Assembly (NCBI GenBank): GCA_027066695.1
Contig: JAMONE010000160.1
Span: 1 to 9,171 of the forward strand
Source of the DNA: Micavibrio sp.
Lineage (GTDB): Bacteria > Pseudomonadota > Alphaproteobacteria > Micavibrionales > Micavibrionaceae
Reading direction: 5' to 3'
DNA length: 9,171 nt
Shown: piece after piece, positions 1-6,067 of the stretch
Position numbering within the stretch: the stretch's first letter is position 1
Layout: every line of letters starts with the position of its first letter
The notes under the pieces: generated by a model
Database searches by the model: none
What the model was told of the DNA's origin: nothing
Seen by the model: only the letters and a program-made list of their open reading frames with translations
Made by a program: the position numbers and the translations under genes

Positions 1-109
1 ATAGGCTATATATATATGCCAACTTACTGATAGTAGTTGTGACGATAATAAATATGGATCATCTTTAATTACTTAAAACTTCGAATCTTCGGAGCTTCGC
101 GTTAAAGAA
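1..109. other. AT-rich spacer, no recognised gene
   Basis: None of the three forward frames gives a recognisable RpoB C-terminus: each reaches a stop within about 25 codons and the peptides are low complexity. If rpoB lies upstream, as gene order suggests, it ended at or before about position 4. The stretch holds an alternating TA tract at 7-17 clamped by GGC and GCC, and three CTTCG words spaced exactly 8 bases apart at 79, 87 and 95. I see no convincing promoter or terminator here. Confidence 0.5.
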
Positions 110-114
110 TTTAT

Positions 115-140
115 AGATCCCGTTTCAAGAACGGGATTAC
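115..140 (+). repeat. Palindromic repeat, copy 1
   Basis: The stem is ATCCCGTT (117-124) pairing with AACGGGAT (130-137) around a TCAAG loop, flanked by AG on the left and TAC on the right. The same flanks recur at copy 3. The layout AGATCCCG-TCAAG-CGGGATnACG resembles an AT-rich version of palindromes I know to be scattered between genes in many alphaproteobacteria. There is no T tract, so it is not an intrinsic terminator on either strand. Confidence 0.85.
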
Positions 141-165
141 GGTAGGAAAAGGATTAGAAGATAAT

Positions 166-191
166 GCAACCCCGTTTTTAAAACGGGGTCT
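166..191 (-). repeat. Palindromic repeat, copy 2 (inverted)
   Basis: On the + strand ACCCCGTTTT (169-178) pairs with AAAACGGGGT (180-189) around a single central base. Its reverse complement matches copy 3 at 23 of 26 positions. Two of the three differences are a paired T-to-C and A-to-G change within the stem, so base pairing is kept. The copy lies 2 bases upstream of the Shine-Dalgarno sequence of the nuclease gene. Confidence 0.8.
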
Positions 192-203
192 TAAGGACTT
201 AAA

Positions 204-500
204 ATGACGTTTATATATATCTTAACGAACAAACCTTATGGGACTTTATATATAGGCTTAACAACTAATCTGGTGAAACGGATAGACGATCATAAAAATA
301 AGGTAGTAAAAGGATTTACGGCAAAATATAATCTAACAAACCTTGTTTATTATGAAATACATGAGGATATAGAAAAAGCGGCTCAAAGAGAGCGTTTGAT
401 GAAGAAATGGAAACGAGACTGGAAGATAGAGTTAATAGAAAAAGCAAATCCGCAATGGTATGATTTATATGAGGATTTGACAAAGAAAGTAATGAATTAG
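204..500 (+). CDS. Small GIY-YIG family nuclease
   Basis: This is a complete 98-residue single-domain GIY-YIG protein of the small YhbQ/UPF0213-like group, at the usual family length. The GIY-equivalent is Y5-I6-L7 and the YIG motif is Y16-I17-G18. The expected catalytic Arg is R26 in VKRIDDH, with conserved H30, and the likely metal-binding Glu is E63 in QRERL. The family signatures GFTAKY (37-42), KKWKR (67-71) and ANPQWYDLYEDL near the end are all present. No DNA-binding or helix-turn-helix domain is attached. The start is supported by AAGGA at 193-197, 6 bases upstream. Seven of its eight Ile codons are ATA, and GC over 241-480 is 78/240 (33%), both unlike rpoC. It is flanked by palindromic repeats and lies 64 bases before rpoC. 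Nuclease activity is inferred from the family; its biological target is unknown. Confidence 0.9.
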   Translation: MTFIYILTNKPYGTLYIGLTTNLVKRIDDHKNKVVKGFTAKYNLTNLVYYEIHEDIEKAAQRERLMKKWKRDWKIELIEKANPQWYDLYEDLTKKVMN

Positions 501-508
501 AGTTTTAT

Positions 509-534
509 AGATCCCGTTTTAAAAACGGGATTAC
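509..534 (+). repeat. Palindromic repeat, copy 3
   Basis: ATCCCGTTTT (511-520) pairs with AAAACGGGAT (522-531) around one central A. It has the same orientation and flanks as copy 1, and together they form the outer direct repeats of the nuclease cassette. It starts 8 bases after the nuclease stop codon and ends 30 bases before the rpoC start. It has no following T tract, so transcription should be able to continue into rpoC. Confidence 0.85.
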
Positions 535-564
535 GAAGTAGTTTTAAATATAAAGGGCAATAAA

Positions 565-3500
565 ATGAATGAATTGATGAACTTATTTGGTCAACCTACA
601 GGACCACAAAGCTTTGATAGCTTGCGTATATCTATCGCAAGTCCGCAACAGATCAGCTCTTGGTCTTTTGGTGAGGTGAAAAAGCCTGAAACCATTAATT
701 ACCGTACGTTCAAGCCTGAAAAAGACGGTCTGTTTTGTGCGCGTATTTTTGGCCCTGTTAAGGACTATGAATGTTTATGCGGTAAATATAAGCGCATGAA
801 ATATAAAGGCATCATTTGTGAGAAATGTGGCGTTGAAGTTACCCTAACTAAGGTGCGTCGTGAGCGCATGGGTCATATTGATCTTGCCAGCCCTGTTGCG
901 CATATCTGGTTCTTGAAATCATTGCCAAGCCGCATCGGTCTTATCATGAATATGACCTTGAAAGAGCTGGAAAAGGTTCTTTACTTCGAAAACTTCATTG
1001 TTATCGAGCCGGGCATGACGCCGCTTAAGCCATTCCAGCTTTTGAGCGAAGAGGAATATTACGACGCTCAAGATGAGTATGGCGAAGAAAATTTCCGCGC
1101 ATCTATCGGCGCAGAAGCGATGAAAGAAATGCTTTCCGACATGGATTTGGAAAGCGAGCTTGTCCAAGCCGAAGAAGATTTGCGCGAGACTAATTCAGAA
1201 GCCAAACGCAAGAAACTTGTTAAGCGTATTAAATTGCTTGAAGCATTTATTAACTCGGGAACGCGCCCTGAATGGATGATATTGGACGTTGTTCCTGTTC
1301 TTCCGCCAGAGCTTCGCCCGCTTGTTCCACTTGATGGCGGCCGTTTTGCGACATCGGATCTTAACGATCTATATCGCCGTGTTATTAACCGTAATAACCG
1401 CTTGAAACGCCTTATCGAGCTTAGAGCACCTGATATTATCGTGCGTAACGAAAAGCGTATGCTGCAAGAATCTGTTGACGCGCTATTCGATAATGGTCGT
1501 CGTGGCCGCGTTATTACTGGCGCGAATAAACGCCCGCTTAAATCACTTTCTGACATGCTTAAAGGTAAGCAAGGTCGTTTCCGTCAAAACCTTCTTGGTA
1601 AACGCGTGGATTATTCAGGTCGTTCGGTGATTGTTGTTGGCCCTGAGCTAAAGCTGCATCAATGTGGCTTGCCCAAGAAAATGGCGTTAGAGCTGTTTAA
1701 GCCATTCATTTTCCACAAGCTTGAAATCTATGGCATGGCCTCTACGGTTAAAGCTGCCAAGAAGATGGTTGAGAAGGAACGCCCAGAAGTTTGGGATATT
1801 CTTGAAGAAGTTATCCGCGAGCATCCAATTATGCTTAACCGCGCACCTACATTGCACAGACTAGGTATCCAAGCATTCGAACCTGTACTTATCGAAGGTA
1901 AGGCTATCCAGCTTCACCCATTAGTATGTACAGCCTTTAATGCTGATTTTGATGGTGATCAAATGGCCGTTCACGTTCCGCTTTCTATCGAAGCGCAGCT
2001 TGAAACACGTTGTTTGATGATGGCGACAAATAATATTTTGTCTCCTGCGAATGGTAAGCCGATTATTGTGCCATCTCAGGATATTGTTTTGGGTCTTTAC
2101 TATCTTTCAATTGCACTTGACGGTGAATTGGGCGAGGGCATGATTTTCCGCGGTGCGGGTGAGATTATGCACGCGCTTGAAAACAAGGTGGTATCTCTTC
2201 ATGCTAAAGTTAAATGTCGTTATCACGGCGTTGATGAAAATGGAGATCGCAAGACTGAAATTGTTGAATCTACACCGGGTCGTATGCTCCTTTCTGAATT
2301 ATTGCCAAGACACCCGAATGTACCGTTTAGCGTGCTTAATCAGGTTCTTACGAAAAAAGAAATTTCCAGCATGATTGATATTGTTTATCGTCATTGCGGT
2401 CAAAAAGAGACGGTTATTTTCTGTGATCGCATGATGAAACTTGGTTTCAAATATGCGTGTATTTCGGGTATTTCCTTTGGTAAGGACGATTTGATTATTC
2501 CTGAAGCGAAGAAAACGCTGGTTGCCGAAGCTCATGAAAAAGTTGGTGAATTCGAACAGCAATATATGGAAGGTCTGATTACAAAGGGCGAGAAATATAA
2601 CAAAGTTGTCGATATTTGGTCACGTTGTACTGACGATGTTGCCAATGCGATGATGGATAAAATCTCTGATACGTCAGAGGGGCTGAACGCTGTTTACATG
2701 ATGGCTCATTCTGGTGCGCGTGGCTCTGCTGCGCAGATTAGACAGCTTGCAGGTATGCGTGGTTTGATGGCGAAACCTTCTGGTGAAATCATCGAAAATC
2801 CGATTATCTCTAACTTTAAAGAAGGCCTGTCGGTTCTTGAATACTTTAACTCCACCCATGGTGCGCGTAAAGGTTTGGCTGATACAGCTCTTAAAACTGC
2901 TAACTCTGGTTATCTTACACGTCGTCTTGTTGATGTGGCGCAAGATGCTATTATTACAGAGCATGATTGTGGAACTGAAAAAGGCATATCCATGCGCCCT
3001 GTGATGAATGGAACAGATATTTCTGTCCCTGTATCAGAGCGTGTACTTGGGCGTGCGGGAGCTGTTGATATTATTGATCCAAATAATGGTAATGTAATTG
3101 TTAAGGCTGCGCAAATAATAGATGAGCCGACATCAGAAAAAATTGATGAAGCGGGCATTCAAGAAGTATTGGTTCGCTCTGTTTTGACTTGTGAAGCTGA
3201 AAATAACGGTGTTTGCGGTAAATGTTACGGACGTGACTTGGCGCGCGGAACTGAAGTTAATATCGGTGAAGCTGTTGGTGTAATGGCTGCTCAATCAATT
3301 GGTGAGCCAGGAACTCAGCTTACTATGCGTACTTTCCACATTGGCGGCGCAGCGCAGAAAAGCGCAGAACGCTCTCATGTTGAAGCTAATCTTGATGCTA
3401 AAGTTGAGGTTCGTAACAAGGTTGTTGTTAAGAACTCTGAAGGCGTTGAAATTATTATGGGCAGAAATACAGAAATTGTGCTTATCGATAAAAAGGGCGA

Positions 3501-4785
3501 CGAGAAATCAGCTCAACGTGTTCCATATGGCTCTCGTATTCTTGTTGAAGATGGCAGCAAAGTTAAAGCTGGTGACAAAATGGCAGAGTGGGATCCATAC
3601 ACAATTCCTGTTATCACGGAAAAAGATGGTTTTGCACATTTTGTTGATTTGATCGAGGGGGTTTCTGTTACTGATAATGTTGATGAATCTACGGGTATTT
3701 CATCCAAGAAGGTTATTGACTGGCATTCACAGCCTAAAGGCGGTGATTTGAAGCCACGTATATCCATGCTTGATACTAAGGGAGAGCCTATTCTTCTGTC
3801 GAATGGTTTGGCTGCGAATTACACTCTTTCTGCTGATGCGGTTCTTTCTATTGAAAATGGCGCGGAAGTTAAAGCTGGTGATATAATTGCTCGTATTCCT
3901 CGTGAGACTTCAAAAACACGCGATATTACAGGTGGTCTTCCACGTGTGGCAGAGCTGTTCGAAGCCCGTATTCCTAAGGACTTTGCCGTTATATCTGAGG
4001 TTGATGGTTATGTTGAGTTTGGAAAAGATTATAAATCCAAACGTCGCATTATTGTTCGTCCGAATGAAGGATCAGAAGAAACAAGTGAGTATTTAATACC
4101 TAAAGGCCGTCATTTGGCTGTTAACGAAGGTGATTTCGTTCGCAAGGGTGATGCTTTGCTAGATGGAGCTCTTGTGCCACATGATATCTTGAACATAATG
4201 GGTGTTGAGGCTTTGGCTGAATATCTAACGCAAGAAGTTCAAGATGTTTATCGCCTGCAAGGTGTTAAAATCAATGACAAGCATATCGAGGTGATTGTTC
4301 ATCAAATGATGCAAAAAGTTGAAATTACATCAGTGGGCGATTCTACTTATCTTGTTGGAGAGACGGAAGATCGTGAAGAATTTGATATCGTAAGAAAGCG
4401 TTATCTTGATGATGGTAAAATACCTCCAGAAGGCAAGCCTGTTCTTCAAGGTATTACAAAAGCATCACTGCAAACGCGCTCGTTCATTTCTGCGGCCTCT
4501 TTCCAAGAAACAACGCGCGTTCTTACGGACGCGGCTGTTAATGGTAAGGTTGATCGCTTGCATGGCTTGAAAGAAAATGTGATTGTTGGTCGCTTGATCC
4601 CTGCTGGAACTGGTGCATTCGTTAATACGGTCAAACGCTTGGCCGCTGATCGTGATGAGGTTGCACTGGCTAATATGCCATCTCCAGAAGCTCTTGCTGA
4701 TGAGGCGGATGTTAGCGTTGCAGCTCTACCTGATAATGTAGAAGCATTAGAAGATGGTGATGCAAAAGAAGCTGCTAACGGTTAA
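565..4785 (+). CDS. rpoC: DNA-directed RNA polymerase subunit beta'
   Basis: This is the largest RNA polymerase subunit, 1406 residues and full length for the class. The N-terminal zinc site is C70, C72, C85, C88. The lid/rudder region carries GKRVDYSGRSVI (about 345-356). The catalytic NADFDGD motif is at 459-465, with Mg-binding Asp461, Asp463 and Asp465. The bridge helix spans about 757-792. The second zinc site is C802, C876, C884, C887. The trigger loop begins at about 907 with M921, R922, H925 and resumes at about 1119. Between these lies a large insertion of sandwich-barrel repeats, as in E. coli; G-x-VKAGD signatures recur at about 997-1004 and 1099-1106, with a related one after the trigger loop at 1189-1196. 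The C-terminal tail is acidic. The start is supported by AAAGGG at 552-557, 7 bases upstream. I see no promoter directly in front, so it probably depends on read-through from upstream. Confidence 0.99.
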   Translation: MNELMNLFGQPTGPQSFDSLRISIASPQQISSWSFGEVKKPETINYRTFKPEKDGLFCARIFGPVKDYECLCGKYKRMKYKGIICEKCGVEVTLTKVRRERMGHIDLASPVAHIWFLKSLPSRIGLIMNMTLKELEKVLYFENFIVIEPGMTPLKPFQLLSEEEYYDAQDEYGEENFRASIGAEAMKEMLSDMDLESELVQAEEDLRETNSEAKRKKLVKRIKLLEAFINSGTRPEWMILDVVPVLPPELRPLVPLDGGRFATSDLNDLYRRVINRNNRLKRLIELRAPDIIVRNEKRMLQESVDALFDNGRRGRVITGANKRPLKSLSDMLKGKQGRFRQNLLGKRVDYSGRSVIVVGPELKLHQCGLPKKMALELFKPFIFHKLEIYGMASTVKAAKKMVEKERPEVWDILEEVIREHPIMLNRAPTLHRLGIQAFEPVLIEGKAIQLHPLVCTAFNADFDGDQMAVHVPLSIEAQLETRCLMMATNNILSPANGKPIIVPSQDIVLGLYYLSIALDGELGEGMIFRGAGEIMHALENKVVSLHAKVKCRYHGVDENGDRKTEIVESTPGRMLLSELLPRHPNVPFSVLNQVLTKKEISSMIDIVYRHCGQKETVIFCDRMMKLGFKYACISGISFGKDDLIIPEAKKTLVAEAHEKVGEFEQQYMEGLITKGEKYNKVVDIWSRCTDDVANAMMDKISDTSEGLNAVYMMAHSGARGSAAQIRQLAGMRGLMAKPSGEIIENPIISNFKEGLSVLEYFNSTHGARKGLADTALKTANSGYLTRRLVDVAQDAIITEHDCGTEKGISMRPVMNGTDISVPVSERVLGRAGAVDIIDPNNGNVIVKAAQIIDEPTSEKIDEAGIQEVLVRSVLTCEAENNGVCGKCYGRDLARGTEVNIGEAVGVMAAQSIGEPGTQLTMRTFHIGGAAQKSAERSHVEANLDAKVEVRNKVVVKNSEGVEIIMGRNTEIVLIDKKGDEKSAQRVPYGSRILVEDGSKVKAGDKMAEWDPYTIPVITEKDGFAHFVDLIEGVSVTDNVDESTGISSKKVIDWHSQPKGGDLKPRISMLDTKGEPILLSNGLAANYTLSADAVLSIENGAEVKAGDIIARIPRETSKTRDITGGLPRVAELFEARIPKDFAVISEVDGYVEFGKDYKSKRRIIVRPNEGSEETSEYLIPKGRHLAVNEGDFVRKGDALLDGALVPHDILNIMGVEALAEYLTQEVQDVYRLQGVKINDKHIEVIVHQMMQKVEITSVGDSTYLVGETEDREEFDIVRKRYLDDGKIPPEGKPVLQGITKASLQTRSFISAASFQETTRVLTDAAVNGKVDRLHGLKENVIVGRLIPAGTGAFVNTVKRLAADRDEVALANMPSPEALADEADVSVAALPDNVEALEDGDAKEAANG

Positions 4786-4812
4786 TTTTCACCATTCATA
4801 AAGTTACATAAG

Positions 4813-4838
4813 AGAGGCCTTTTGGCCTCTTTTTCTTT
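4813..4838 (+). terminator. Intrinsic terminator after rpoC
   Basis: AGAGGCC (4813-4819) pairs perfectly with GGCCTCT (4824-4830) around a TTTT loop, followed by TTTTCTTT. This is a textbook rho-independent terminator 27 bases after the rpoC stop. It separates the rpoC transcript from the str operon. Confidence 0.93.
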
Positions 4839-4901
4839 ATATTTACTTTTTATTAAAACTTTTCTTGACTAAGCCGAATCTTTGCACTATATTCCGCGCC
4901 A
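4839..4901 (+). promoter_or_regulatory. Sigma-70-type promoter of the str operon
   Basis: The -35 element TTGACT (4865-4870) and -10 element TATATT (4888-4893) are separated by 17 bases. An almost pure A/T stretch at 4839-4863 resembles an UP element. Downstream of the -10 comes a GC-rich discriminator, CCGCGCC (4894-4900), so the likely start is A4901. GC-rich discriminators are typical of promoters repressed by ppGpp in the stringent response, which suits ribosomal genes; that regulation is inferred. The promoter sits just after the rpoC terminator. Confidence 0.85.
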
Positions 4902-5118
4902 CTGTGATGGGCGTTCCGAAAATTCTTTAAGAATAGTAGGGGCGTGCAACATCCAAAATAATAGTTTTGTTTTCACATTATTTAGCGTGGTACAAAATTT
5001 TTGGATGCTCTGCGGAATTTTTGTTCGTTAAGCATGTTTTTATGTTTGACATGAACGTTAAATCCGCGCTAAATGCCTCCGTCCATAAATGAAAACGAAG
5101 AATTTAAGAAGGTTTGAT
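4901..5118 (+). promoter_or_regulatory. Long structured 5' leader of the str operon
   Basis: About 218 bases separate the predicted transcription start from the rpsL start. By eye the leader forms hairpin 1, with outer stem CATCCAAAA (4950-4958)/TTTTGGATG (4999-5007) and inner stem TTTTGT (4965-4970)/ACAAAA (4992-4997). Hairpin 2 pairs GCGGA (5012-5016) with TCCGC (5063-5067), continued after a bulge by TTT (5018-5020)/AAA (5060-5062). The apical loop of hairpin 1 contains ATTTAGCG (4980-4987), which is perfectly complementary to CGCTAAAT (5067-5074) just after hairpin 2, allowing a pseudoknot. No energy calculation was made. A ribosomal-protein-responsive leader is a reasonable guess. From memory, Rfam lists a Rickettsiales rpsL leader motif, but I cannot tell whether this matches it. 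Confidence 0.55.
5106..5112 (+). promoter_or_regulatory. Shine-Dalgarno site fixing the rpsL start
   Basis: AAGAAGG lies 6 bases before the ATG at 5119, the start that gives the conserved MPTIQQLIRKP N-terminus. An in-frame ATG at 5089 would add 10 residues not found in S12 and has no good ribosome binding site, so 5119 is preferred. Confidence 0.85.
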
Positions 5119-5490
5119 ATGCCAACCATTCAACAATTAATTCGCAAGCCTCGCAAGAAGCCTGTGAAAGCAAAAAAGACAAAAGCCCTTAAGGGTAATC
5201 CTCAACGCCGTGGCGTTTGTACACGTGTGTACACAACAACGCCAAAGAAGCCTAACTCGGCTTTGCGTAAGGTTGCTAAGGTTCGCCTAACTACTGGTGC
5301 AGAGGTTATCTGCTATATTCCAGGTGAGGGTCATAACTTGCAAGAGCATGCTGTTGTTCTTGTGCGCGGTGGTCGTATTAAGGATTTACCGGGTGTTCGC
5401 TATACTATCGTTCGCGGTACGCTCGATACTCAAGGTGTTAAAGATCGTAAACAATCACGTTCACGCTACGGCGTTAAGCGTCCGAAATAA
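5119..5490 (+). CDS. rpsL: 30S ribosomal protein S12
   Basis: S12 is a decoding-centre protein of the small subunit, 123 residues here, the normal length. It has the N-terminal basic extension, RGVCTRVYTTTPKKPNSALRK (31-51, with K43 and K44), PGEGHNLQEH (68-77), GGRIKDLPGVRY (84-95) and the basic C-terminus GVKRPK. K43 and K88 are both lysine, the wild-type state, so the sequence carries no classical streptomycin-resistance substitution at those sites. D89 is the aspartate that RimO methylthiolates in E. coli. It is the first gene of the str operon and follows a long leader. Its stop codon overlaps the TAAGGA that serves rpsG. Confidence 0.98.
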   Translation: MPTIQQLIRKPRKKPVKAKKTKALKGNPQRRGVCTRVYTTTPKKPNSALRKVAKVRLTTGAEVICYIPGEGHNLQEHAVVLVRGGRIKDLPGVRYTIVRGTLDTQGVKDRKQSRSRYGVKRPK

Positions 5491-5502
5491 GGAAAATAAT
5501 AA

Positions 5503-6033
5503 ATGTCACGTCGTCGTAAAGCTGATAAACGAGTTATATTGCCTGATCCAAAATTTGCGGATCTTGTTTTGTCGAAATTCATCAATAATCTTATGTTGGA
5601 TGGTAAGAAATCCACTGCTGAGGGCATTGTGTATGGTGCTTTGGAAACATTAGATGGTAAGAAGCCGGTTAATCAAAATAAAAAGCCTGATGATACTACG
5701 GAAGTCGTAGAAGTTGTTTCATATAAAAGCATAGGCCTTGGTTTCTTTCATGAAGCTTTAAAAAATGTTAAGCCACGCCTTGAGGTTAAATCTCGTCGTG
5801 TTGGTGGTGCTACTTATCAAGTTCCTATCGAAGTGCGTGGTGATCGTGCTTTGGCTCTCGCTATGCGCTGGATTATTGGTGCAGCGCGTAAACGCGGTGA
5901 GAACACAATGCAAGATCGTCTGGCTGCCGAAATTTATGATGCGGCGAGCGAGCGTGGATCTGCGGTTAAGAAACGTGATGATACACATAAGATGGCTGAT
6001 GCTAATAAAGCATTCGCACATTATCGCTGGTAG
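5503..6033 (+). CDS. rpsG: 30S ribosomal protein S7, with internal insertion
   Basis: S7 is the primary 16S rRNA-binding protein that nucleates assembly of the 30S head. The protein has 176 residues, while bacterial S7 is usually about 156. The N-terminus MSRRRKADKR, the RRVGGATYQVPIEVR motif (98-112), the MRWIIGAARKR helix, and the C-terminal DDTHKMADANKAFAHYRW are all standard. The extra length lies at about residues 51-73 (DGKKP...VVSY), between the helix ending GALETL and the one starting near GLGFFHEAL. The insertion is hydrophilic and charged. The start is supported by TAAGGA at 5488-5493, 9 bases upstream and overlapping the rpsL stop. In E. coli S7 represses the operon from a roughly 100-base rpsL-rpsG gap; here that gap is 12 bases. 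After the Trp codon the gene ends TAG TAG TAG TAA in frame. Confidence 0.98.
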   Translation: MSRRRKADKRVILPDPKFADLVLSKFINNLMLDGKKSTAEGIVYGALETLDGKKPVNQNKKPDDTTEVVEVVSYKSIGLGFFHEALKNVKPRLEVKSRRVGGATYQVPIEVRGDRALALAMRWIIGAARKRGENTMQDRLAAEIYDAASERGSAVKKRDDTHKMADANKAFAHYRW

Positions 6034-6067
6034 TAGTAGTAAATAGAATTTGTAAGGAAGTAAAATA

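Larger units (their letters stand above)
110..535 (+). mobile_element. Candidate palindrome-flanked GIY-YIG nuclease cassette
   Basis: A single small nuclease gene (204-500) is enclosed by near-identical 32-base direct repeats, 110-141 and 504-535, which differ at two positions (126/520 and 129/523). Each repeat is centred on a palindrome with an ATCCCG...CGGGAT stem. A third, inverted palindrome copy lies between the left repeat and the gene. No transposase, integrase or target-site duplication beyond the repeats is visible. The arrangement resembles REP palindromes beside a RAYT transposase gene, except that the enzyme is a GIY-YIG nuclease. That the unit moves as a whole is inference. It could instead be a nuclease gene that happens to sit among dispersed intergenic palindromes. 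The repeats and gene are seen directly; mobility is not. Confidence 0.5.

Noticed and set aside
4..20. GGC-(TA) tract-GCC hairpin as a terminator of an upstream gene
   Set aside because: Only three G-C pairs, the TA tract pairs only with a bulge, and no T run follows.
37..65. Possible promoter upstream of the nuclease gene (TTGTGA at 37-42)
   Set aside because: No acceptable -10 element is found at a 16-18 base spacing.
110..535. CRISPR-like array
   Set aside because: There are only three copies, one of them inverted, with unequal spacing and a protein gene between two of them.
509..551. Palindrome copy 3 as a terminator, or a promoter just before rpoC
   Set aside because: The hairpin is not followed by a T tract on either strand, and the AT-rich TAAATA near 545 has no matching -35.
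1068..1556. A 162-codon open frame on the minus strand inside rpoC
   Set aside because: It lies wholly antisense to conserved RpoC sequence, its Ser/Arg-rich composition is typical of a reverse-strand shadow, and it has no recognisable family. The same applies to the 127-codon minus frame at 7430-7813 inside fusA.
5089..5118. Upstream in-frame start for rpsL
   Set aside because: It would add ten residues that S12 does not have and lacks a ribosome binding site; AAGAAGG at 5106-5112 and the conserved MPTIQQL favour 5119.
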